DNA of 64,000 nucleotides from contig LSRX01000367.1 of NCBI GenBank assembly GCA_001939145.1, positions 46,021-110,020 of the forward strand, given 5' to 3'. The notes under the pieces are model-generated. The model did no database searches and was not told the DNA's origin. It saw nothing but the letters and a program-made list of their open reading frames with translations. Shown one piece after another: positions 55,901 to 64,000 of this stretch (the stretch's first letter is position 1; the number at the start of each line of letters is the position of its first letter). Origin of the DNA: Symbiodinium microadriaticum (taxonomy: Eukaryota; Sar; Dinophyceae; Suessiales; Symbiodiniaceae). The translations under genes were made by a program, and so were the position numbers.

Positions 55901-58617
55901 AGAGAGACAGAGAGACAGAGAGACAGAGAGACAGAGAGACAGAGAGACAGAGAGACAGAGAGACAGAGAGACAGAGAGACAGAGAGACAGAGAGACAGAG
56001 AGACAGAGAGACAGAGAGACAGAGAGACAGAGAGACAGAGAGACAGAGAGACAGAGAGACAGAGAGACAGAGAGACAGAGAGACAGAGAGACAGAGAGAC
56101 AGAGAGACAGAGAGACAGAGAGACAGAGAGACAGAGAGACAGAGAGACAGAGAGACAGAGAGACAGAGAGACAGAGAGACAGAGAGACAGAGAGACAGAG
56201 AGACAGAGAGACAGAGAGACAGAGAGACAGAGAGACAGAGAGACAGAGAGACAGAGAGACAGAGAGACAGAGAGACAGAGAGACAGAGAGACAGAGAGAC
56301 AGAGAGACAGAGAGACAGAGAGACAGAGAGACAGAGAGACAGAGAGACAGAGAGACAGAGAGACAGAGAGACAGAGAGACAGAGAGACAGAGAGACAGAG
56401 AGACAGAGAGACAGAGAGACAGAGAGACAGAGAGACAGAGAGACAGAGAGACAGAGAGACAGAGAGACAGAGAGACAGAGAGACAGAGAGACAGAGAGAC
56501 AGAGAGACAGAGAGACAGAGAGACAGAGAGACAGAGAGACAGAGAGACAGAGAGACAGAGAGACAGAGAGACAGAGAGACAGAGAGACAGAGAGACAGAG
56601 AGACAGAGAGACAGAGAGACAGAGAGACAGAGAGACAGAGAGACAGAGAGACAGAGAGACAGAGAGACAGAGAGACAGAGAGACAGAGAGACAGAGAGAC
56701 AGAGAGACAGAGAGACAGAGAGACAGAGAGACAGAGAGACAGAGAGACAGAGAGACAGAGAGACAGAGAGACAGAGAGACAGAGAGACAGAGAGACAGAG
56801 AGACAGAGAGACAGAGAGACAGAGAGACAGAGAGACAGAGAGACAGAGAGACAGAGAGACAGAGAGACAGAGAGACAGAGAGACAGAGAGACAGAGAGAC
56901 AGAGAGACAGAGAGACAGAGAGACAGAGAGACAGAGAGACAGAGAGACAGAGAGACAGAGAGACAGAGAGACAGAGAGACAGAGAGACAGAGAGACAGAG
57001 AGACAGAGAGACAGAGAGACAGAGAGACAGAGAGACAGAGAGACAGAGAGACAGAGAGACAGAGAGACAGAGAGACAGAGAGACAGAGAGACAGAGAGAC
57101 AGAGAGACAGAGAGACAGAGAGACAGAGAGACAGAGAGACAGAGAGACAGAGAGACAGAGAGACAGAGAGACAGAGAGACAGAGAGACAGAGAGACAGAG
57201 AGACAGAGAGACAGAGAGACAGAGAGACAGAGAGACAGAGAGACAGAGAGACAGAGAGACAGAGAGACAGAGAGACAGAGAGACAGAGAGACAGAGAGAC
57301 AGAGAGACAGAGAGACAGAGAGACAGAGAGACAGAGAGACAGAGAGACAGAGAGACAGAGAGACAGAGAGACAGAGAGACAGAGAGACAGAGAGACAGAG
57401 AGACAGAGAGACAGAGAGACAGAGAGACAGAGAGACAGAGAGACAGAGAGACAGAGAGACAGAGAGACAGAGAGACAGAGAGACAGAGAGACAGAGAGAC
57501 AGAGAGACAGAGAGACAGAGAGACAGAGAGACAGAGAGACAGAGAGACAGAGAGACAGAGAGACAGAGAGACAGAGAGACAGAGAGACAGAGAGACAGAG
57601 AGACAGAGAGACAGAGAGACAGAGAGACAGAGAGACAGAGAGACAGAGAGACAGAGAGACAGAGAGACAGAGAGACAGAGAGACAGAGAGACAGAGAGAC
57701 AGAGAGACAGAGAGACAGAGAGACAGAGAGACAGAGAGACAGAGAGACAGAGAGACAGAGAGACAGAGAGACAGAGAGACAGAGAGACAGAGAGACAGAG
57801 AGACAGAGAGACAGAGAGACAGAGAGACAGAGAGACAGAGAGACAGAGAGACAGAGAGACAGAGAGACAGAGAGACAGAGAGACAGAGAGACAGAGAGAC
57901 AGAGAGACAGAGAGACAGAGAGACAGAGAGACAGAGAGACAGAGAGACAGAGAGACAGAGAGACAGAGAGACAGAGAGACAGAGAGACAGAGAGACAGAG
58001 AGACAGAGAGACAGAGAGACAGAGAGACAGAGAGACAGAGAGACAGAGAGACAGAGAGACAGAGAGACAGAGAGACAGAGAGACAGAGAGACAGAGAGAC
58101 AGAGAGACAGAGAGACAGAGAGACAGAGAGACAGAGAGACAGAGAGACAGAGAGACAGAGAGACAGAGAGACAGAGAGACAGAGAGACAGAGAGACAGAG
58201 AGACAGAGAGACAGAGAGACAGAGAGACAGAGAGACAGAGAGACAGAGAGACAGAGAGACAGAGAGACAGAGAGACAGAGAGACAGAGAGACAGAGAGAC
58301 AGAGAGACAGAGAGACAGAGAGACAGAGAGACAGAGAGACAGAGAGACAGAGAGACAGAGAGACAGAGAGACAGAGAGACAGAGAGACAGAGAGACAGAG
58401 AGACAGAGAGACAGAGAGACAGAGAGACAGAGAGACAGAGAGACAGAGAGACAGAGAGACAGAGAGACAGAGAGACAGAGAGACAGAGAGACAGAGAGAC
58501 AGAGAGACAGAGAGACAGAGAGACAGAGAGACAGAGAGACAGAGAGACAGAGAGACAGAGAGACAGAGAGACAGAGAGACAGAGAGACAGAGAGACAGAG
58601 AGACAGAGAGACAGAGA
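52924..58617. repeat. CAGAGAGA octamer satellite, about 712 units
   Basis: An uninterrupted 8-bp tandem array of about 5.7 kb with no visible variant until its right end. One strand is purine-rich with a C every eighth base. Because 8 is not divisible by 3 and no stop codon is formed, all six frames stay open for nearly 2000 codons; the + strand frame gives the 8-residue period RQRDRETE and the - strand CLSVSLSL. These are not genes. Confidence 0.98.
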
Positions 58618-58850
58618 TACAGAGACAGAGACACAGACAGTGAGAGTGAGAGTGACAGAGACAGACAGAGACACAGCAAAGACACAGACACAGAACGCAG
58701 ACGCTGACGCAGAAGCAGACGCAGGCGCAGATGCAGACGCAGACACAGAAGCGCATCGACCGACGCAGACGCGACACACTTTCGCGCTCCGTTGCCTATC
58801 AGACACGACACAGACACGGACACAGACACACAAACACACAGACAAACCGC
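58618..58850. repeat. Degenerate GACACA/GACGCA flank of the octamer array
   Basis: On the right the perfect array decays over about 230 nt into irregular 6-bp units (GACACA, GACGCA, GACAGA). The left edge shows no such transition. Confidence 0.85.
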
Positions 58851-60390
58851 GGCGCACACAGGGACACCAGCTTTGTGCCAGGGTGTTGAGAGCTCCAAAG
58901 CCGCGGTTTGGGTTTCAGAATTTCGACATGTTTTTTTTTTGACCCTGGCCCTAACACTGTTGGTCCGGACCTTGCGCGATGGGTTATGCTCGTCGATTTC
59001 TGTAGGATGATGAACTTTTATAGTTGGAAAAGGGACCTGGAATGAAACCCCAATGTTTTCCAGCCCTGCCTTCAGATCATGCATCCGCAGCCGTTCACTT
59101 CCCCCGCATATCCCTCAACAACTACGAAACATCTGCCCATGAGGCAGTAAACGTGGAACTAAAATCGAACTAGCCTCGCGGGCGCAGCTCCCTGCGGCGA
59201 CATTCCTTAAGCCCCAACGCTTGAAGCCAAATCCTGAGGCCACGTCTTTGGTGCTCTTGCCCGGGCACCAGAGCGCTAGGCTCCGAGAGCTCGAGCAGCT
59301 GGGCTTGTGGGGAAAACTTGATGCTTCTGCCGCGTCTAGAAGAGGAGTCTAGAGTTCTTAGTTTTGTTTTGAGAATGGTTTGCGAGAACGTTTCACCGGC
59401 TTCATTATGTCGGTGTGAGGAGGAGTTGCGCAGTCTCCAGAAGTAAGACCTCGACATTCTGGAAGATGCTGCGACGTGAGTTAACAGAACTGATGGGTTT
59501 GTTTGACGATCTTAGCTTCCAGAATTGCGCATTGAACAGCAACTCAGTTTGCAATTATTGTGGTGCCAGGAGGGGACAGACGAATGGCCTGCCTTTTAGT
59601 CTCGTTGTCTCAAGCTTGGTAGTGGACCAAAGCCAGCTAGACCAGGTGACTCCTGGCTTGCCTGTTGTTATCATGCAAAGTTGCTCGACAGTGAATTCTC
59701 AAATTCCTTCGTGTCCTAGACCATTCAGGCCTAACTCTACTGTAACTGTAGCTGCCTTAACCTACAGCCATCCCGCCCTCAAAGCTAGCAAGGAAGGACC
59801 TTGGGCGGCAATTTGAAGTGCTGCCGCCGCCTTCAGAGGCTTCGAGATCCTAGGGCGGACGTTCTCAAGCCTTGAGGCCTTTAGATGTTACGGCATTTGT
59901 TGGGATTGCTCCGTGATTCCACGGGTGGGAACCCCGGTGGGTTGAAAACCCTGTACCTTGTCGTGTTCCGTAGCACTAGACAACTCCACTCCTACTAAAC
60001 CTTGAACTTTGGAGTCTATTCGTCATTTGTCATTTTAATTCTGTATTTGCGATTCCGGCGGGTCTGTCTGTGAGGCTGCGGTTGAGAATTCATTCTCTCA
60101 GGCGGCACTTCGCCGCAGCGCCGTTGCGGCTGTGGCGAAGGACACATCCGGTTGTACATGCATACTAAACTTGCAACCTTTCACGGTTTAGGTTGTGGGG
60201 TATCGCCAAAATCTGTGAGCCCTCCGCAGCCTGAGCTGAGCACCGAGGGCAACATGTTCTCACCCTGCGGGACATCAGCGCAGCCATCTTGATGGCAGCT
60301 TGGGAGACGCCTTGAATCCCACACGGGCCAAAGCACTGCTCCCCAGTTTGAGCTAGGCCCAGGCTTCAAGAAGTTCCAAGCATAGGGAGG
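58851..60390. other. Stretch without supported gene
   Basis: No splice-flanked exon is convincing. A short piece at 59430-59480 (EELRSLQK and LDILEDAA near a strong GTGAGT donor at about 59474) is the best candidate but too short to call. Confidence 0.4.
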
Positions 60391-60400
60391 AGGTGCTCAC

Positions 60401-60480
60401 AGGATGGAAGTAGCAGGGGCACTCCCAACACCTGAGCTCCAAGAGGAGCTGAAGATGGCTACGAAACAGCACCGACCTTA
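60401..60480 (+). CDS. Possible small exon
   Basis: After AGGTGCTCACAG a frame with ATG at 60403 reads MEVAGALPTPELQEELKMAT followed by KQHRP and a TAG at 60478-60480. Natural helix-like composition, but only 25 codons and no further support. Confidence 0.25.
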
Positions 60481-60925
60481 GCTGTTGGCAGAGGCGTGCA
60501 TGTACGATTCGCCAGTTTCGAATCGGTTGAAGTCCCTCGGCAAAGCAGCAAGGGAACGTTGAGTCTCGTTAACCCCAAACATTGGACCTCTCTGAAGGTC
60601 TGTACAAGTGAGGTTTTGGAAATCCCGGGTGTTGACAAGAATGCAGCTATAAGATTAAGCTTAAGTTTTCGGTCATATCTCGTCGCTCGTCTGAATGTTG
60701 GGGCTGCGCTGAACTTCGGACATACAAAATATGGTTAAATATGAGTCTTCAACAAGCACTCACGGGGCCTGTGACGACCTCCGGGATGAATTCAAGGACC
60801 GGGTGAAGGTCAAACTCCCCAAGACCCAGCATGAGCCTCTTGCACTTGATGTTAGGAGGTGGGGAGCTTGTGACTGAGAGTTTAGGGCGTGAGGCTTTGG
60901 ACTTCAGGGCTTCAGCGAGGTTTGG

Positions 60926-61267
60926 ATGCAATGCACGGCAGTCGATATCCCATCACCTTGCACCAAACGAATGTGTCTGCCTCGGTCGAACCGAGAAACA
61001 ATGTTCAACCGGAGCAGGTACGACTCTGGAGCTTTCCTCGAAGATGCGAAGCAACAGTGCCTTGGCCTGCGGGTGTTCGAGGGCAACGCATGGAGAATCT
61101 CTATGGTGGTGCCTCGAGTTTGTGTCCAATTTCTCGGTCCTTGTAGTGGAGGTTCATGGTTTGCGGAAAAGCGGATCGATAGCTGGAAGGGTATAGCCCG
61201 GCATGCTCGGACAATCTCGGATACCCAAACCGAATTATTGTCGGATTTGGAACGGGGCATTTTCTAA
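60926..61267 (+). CDS. Candidate 113-codon ORF, unknown product
   Basis: ATG 60926 to TAA 61265-61267 in one frame. Segments include RSNRETMFNRSRYDSGAFLE, DAKQQCLGLRVFEGNAWRIS, SWFAEKRIDSWKGIARHAR and ISDTQTELLSDLERGIF. Composition is natural throughout. A second frame over the left half (SRYPITLHQTNVSASVEPRN before a GTACGA donor) is also plausible, so this may be an exon of a spliced gene or a retroposed copy. Confidence 0.4.
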   Translation: MQCTAVDIPSPCTKRMCLPRSNRETMFNRSRYDSGAFLEDAKQQCLGLRVFEGNAWRISMVVPRVCVQFLGPCSGGSWFAEKRIDSWKGIARHARTISDTQTELLSDLERGIF

Positions 61268-62207
61268 AGTCTAAAGGACGCGAGTCGTTTAGAAAGCAGG
61301 CTGCACAGATTCTTGTTTGAGCTTCAGATCGTTCAAGGGCTCAGCGAGTGAGCAATATGAAGTACGCGCAGCGACCAAAGGCGTTTGATTACACTGCTAG
61401 AGTTTGCGGCAACACACGCTGACCTGACCCAAGCCAGCCGAGTCAAAATAAAACCGAAGACAACACGCGATTGCATAGCAACAGCAACAACAACGTCAAC
61501 AACCGACCCACCCTGATGTGCCCAAAATGGTTGTCTGCTGCTGTGCCCAAAATGGTTCTTTGTCGGTGCGGGCTGGCCGCCGGCAGCGGCCTGATGTGCC
61601 CACGGTGGGGGCACTGAAGGACTCCACTGCAGGCCTGAGTCAGGCTCCAGGGTCTCGGGCTTGAACGTGAAACCGACGCCCGATGTGCCCTGAAGCTCTG
61701 AAACACCAAACCCTAGATTCAGCAACTCTCGGAACCGGGACCCGAAGCGCTAAAGCCTGGACTTCTGAAGCCCTCAACACTCCCGAAGCCCTCAGCGCCG
61801 ACCTCCTCCACCTCAGCCTCGCAACCTTCAAGCTCAGACCGCAAATTTGAAGACCCTAGAGTTTGCAGAGTGCCCAAGCCAGAGCAGACGAAGGTTGGAA
61901 GTCCATGGACCACGGCTCCTGGCGGCGGCCTTGGTGCCTCGGCATACCAGGGTGTCATTGATAGAAATTCGGCTCCAGAGCATCAGGTGGCTGCACGTGT
62001 TGGGGGTCGGGACCGCTGTTGAGAAACCCAGACCTCCACGAACCTGTGCATCCATGATCAACAAACATGGTTTTGCATCGTCTGTTGTCTTCAGTCTACC
62101 TTAGCTCGAACCAGCCGTCGAATGTCCGAGGCCGCTATTGTCAGGCTTCACTCCTCGAAAGCCTCGCTGTTTGCACACCCCATCGTCAGTTCAATATTTG
62201 GCTGCAG

Positions 62208-62288
62208 GTTCTGCTTGAGCGGCGCCGGAGAGGGGAAGAGTGGCGTTCGCCATTCTCGGGTCGGCCCAGGCAACTCTTTGAGCCGACG
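62208..62288 (+). CDS. Exon of gene E (right-edge gene)
   Basis: After CAATATTTGGCTGCAG it reads VLLERRRRGEEWRSPFSGRP followed by RQLFEPT, 27 codons in phase 0 at both ends, then GACG|GTCTGA. Arg-rich; no family recognised. The open frame at 62453-62962 (TQNIATLDLPSCWLRDRPAG, ETSVLTRIVNDMSLRSR) downstream may hold another coding piece but shows no clear splice sites. Confidence 0.4.
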
Positions 62289-63061
62289 GTCTGAGGGCTG
62301 GGGCTGTTGCGTGGATTTGAGGCTGAGCGCGCTCCTCCGGATCACAGTGCAGGTTCTAGAGATCATGCCGGCAAACGCCAGGTGAATGTTCTTGCCAGCC
62401 AAAAAAATAGCGTAGGCCTCGAGCCCGAGAGGATGGAGCCTGCCTGTCGATCTTGAAATCTAAGATGACAGCAGTGGACACCACACAAAACATTGCAACT
62501 CTCGACCTTCCATCTTGTTGGCTGCGCGATAGGCCGGCAGGCCTTCAAGTATTCGTTGCGCGAGTGATGGAAGCAAGACATCGCGTTTTGATGCGTGAAA
62601 CTTCCGTGCTCACTCGGATTGTAAATGATATGTCTCTAAGGTCTCGTTCCTTCTGTGGACCGTTCGGCAGTCTCCGGAGAAGTGCTCGATTCCGAAAGCT
62701 CAACTTGGAGTGCGAGAGTCCATACGTTTTCCAAGGCCTGCAACTGCAAATCCTGAACCTCACACCTGAGACAGAAAAGGAACAGGCAAGGTTCTTAAAT
62801 GCACGCTCCAAGCGAAATGTTCAGAAGGTTTGCGCCGCTGCTCTTGGTCGATCCGTAGCTTGTCAGCACTGGAAGAGGACCACTAAATTTGCACACAGCA
62901 TCGCGCCGCTGGTACTTTTAAGCCATCTACATGTCGCACACCGCGCATCAACACTGAACTGAGCTGGCAACAGCAGTGAGAGGAACGAGTGGTCTGCATG
63001 GTTGCGTTCAACTTCGGCCCGTGAAGCCCGGACTGAACCGTAGCCCCCTGCCCCTGCCCAG

Positions 63062-63158
63062 TTCCAGGTATCTGGAGCGCTTGGCTTCTCGACAAGCTGC
63101 TGCAAGCGCCCTGCGCCGCGTTTTGCGCCGCGCTGCCGAGGGCATCGACAAGGATCGG
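63062..63158 (+). CDS. Exon of gene E, helical Arg/Ala-rich
   Basis: After the pyrimidine-rich acceptor CCCCTGCCCCTGCCCAG it reads SRYLERLASRQAAASALRRV followed by LRRAAEGIDKDR and ends in phase 0 at a good donor (GATCGG|GTGAGG). One leftover base at the start requires a previous exon not located. The amphipathic helix could be a coiled coil or solenoid helix. Confidence 0.6.
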
Positions 63159-63943
63159 GTGAGGGGCAGTTTTTTTTCCCTGTTGCACCGGCTCCGAGCT
63201 CCGATGGTGGCGTGTGGAGGCACTGGTTGAAGTGCAGGGCTCCTCACCTTCCAGCAGTGGGCATGTTCCAGATGAGAAGGTCCGGTCTAGGGCTTTCGGG
63301 TTTGGGTCTCATGATCGAGCCAAGCAAGGGGTTGCTGGTTCTGAAGGCCTTCAGCGTGCAAAAATAAGTTTTTGCCTCCGGCTTAACCTTGCACATCATC
63401 TCTCTCGACACCGTTCACCTCCAAACCGCGAACCTTTCAGTCGAGCGAGGAGGGCCTCGATGCTCAGATCGGCCGCATCGAGCTGACCAAAAAAGGCACT
63501 GGCCCGACTGTCGATGGGCGTTTGAGTAGGGGTTTTGTGCCAGTCAATTTCATCGACTGCTGACATGCTTCGTCCGAGCAGCTGGTCGGCTGCGTCCCGA
63601 GAATCTCAGAGCTCCTGCACAAAAGCCACTTCGAGCAGAGAGGCAACAAAGAGGGTTTCGACTTGCAGGCTGGCTCGTGGACGTTCCGAGGGCCCTGGTG
63701 CCTGCAGTCTTGGAGGACAAGAACTTGCGACTCTGTACAATTCATGCATCAGGTGTGCCAGTTGAGATATTTCATGAAGCCCCGATTTTCGGGTTTGTGC
63801 ATTACACCTTGGGGCTTCTTTGCCGTGGGGGGCTGGTCAGATGTTGAGGCTGAAGCCTGCAACGGAATGAGGATCCAACCCCCTGATGCCTGAACCCCTC
63901 CGTGAAAAAGTACCCCTCGACCTGCAACCCCAAAGCATCGAAG

Positions 63944-63984
63944 ATCGGCTCCCGAGGCAAAATCGTGGTGTTCAGGTGCAGCCG
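63944..63984 (+). CDS. Exon of gene E at the right edge
   Basis: After CAAAGCATCGAAG it reads IGSRGKIVVFRCSR and ends with two bases at a perfect donor (GCCG|GTGAGT). G-K-I-V-V-F is reminiscent of the strand before helicase motif IV, but it is too short to assign. The gene continues beyond the window. Confidence 0.45.
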
Positions 63985-64000
63985 GTGAGTGAGCTGCCGG

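Noticed and set aside
52758..59084. Four open frames of about 1960-2066 codons on both strands
   Set aside because: They are produced by the 8-bp CAGAGAGA array, which contains no stop codon in any frame; the peptides are 8-residue periodic artefacts.
1..64000. Dinoflagellate spliced-leader relics, tRNA, 5S or snRNA genes
   Set aside because: I scanned by eye for the spliced-leader end (TTTTGGCTCAAG) and for tRNA-like A and B boxes and saw no convincing match; a covariance-model search would be needed to be sure.

Overview
The window looks like nuclear DNA of a dinoflagellate, most probably Symbiodiniaceae; this is an inference from gene architecture, not from a marker gene. Long open frames are rare. 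The coding signal sits in small exons (about 50 to 240 nt) with GC-rich third positions, separated by introns of about 0.1 to 4 kb. Joining neighbouring exons at GT-AG, and several times at GC-AG, splice sites restores a common reading phase and a continuous protein family pattern. GC-AG introns are a known dinoflagellate trait. Nearly all exons I trust are on the + strand, as expected for a unidirectional gene array. No rRNA, tRNA, CRISPR or bacterial-type operon was seen.

Layout. (1) 0.7-3.85 kb: an unrecognised + strand gene, possibly decayed, ending in a 576-nt terminal exon, with blocks of tetranucleotide repeats inside it. (2) 3.85-7.68 kb: no gene seen, one (AT)(GTAT)(AT) microsatellite. 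(3) 7.68-17.45 kb: a multi-exon gene starting at ATG 7680 that encodes tandem HEAT-type helical repeats. One of its introns (15.4-17.36 kb) carries a decayed, frame-broken coding relic. (4) 19.8-27.4 kb: more exons on the same strand (a lysine-rich linker, then a chain ending at TAA 27433). The last intron of this chain holds a 2.4-kb degenerate satellite with a unit of about 63 bp. (5) 27.4-31.5 kb: no confident exon; a probable LTR-retrotransposon remnant on the - strand near 29.0 kb. (6) 31.5-35.2 kb: exons with two HEAT-like pieces and a proline-rich tail ending at TGA 35218. (7) 36.7-41.8 kb: further + strand exons of unknown function, one with a nuclear localisation-like basic stretch, plus two probable - strand relics. 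(8) 44.8-52.74 kb: a DEAD-box helicase-like gene with exons for every helicase motif from the Q motif to motif VI in the correct order, but with most catalytic signature residues altered. (9) 52.85-58.85 kb: a 5.7-kb, nearly perfect array of the octamer CAGAGAGA, flanked by an ambiguous base on the left and a degrading hexamer zone on the right. (10) 60-64 kb: exons of at least one more + strand gene running off the right edge.

How the genes relate is uncertain. I cannot tell whether the exon groups at 7.7-17.5, 19.8-27.4 and 31.5-35.2 kb are one very large HEAT-repeat gene or two or three neighbours. Exon boundaries were placed by eye from splice sites and reading phase, so transcript data are needed to fix them.
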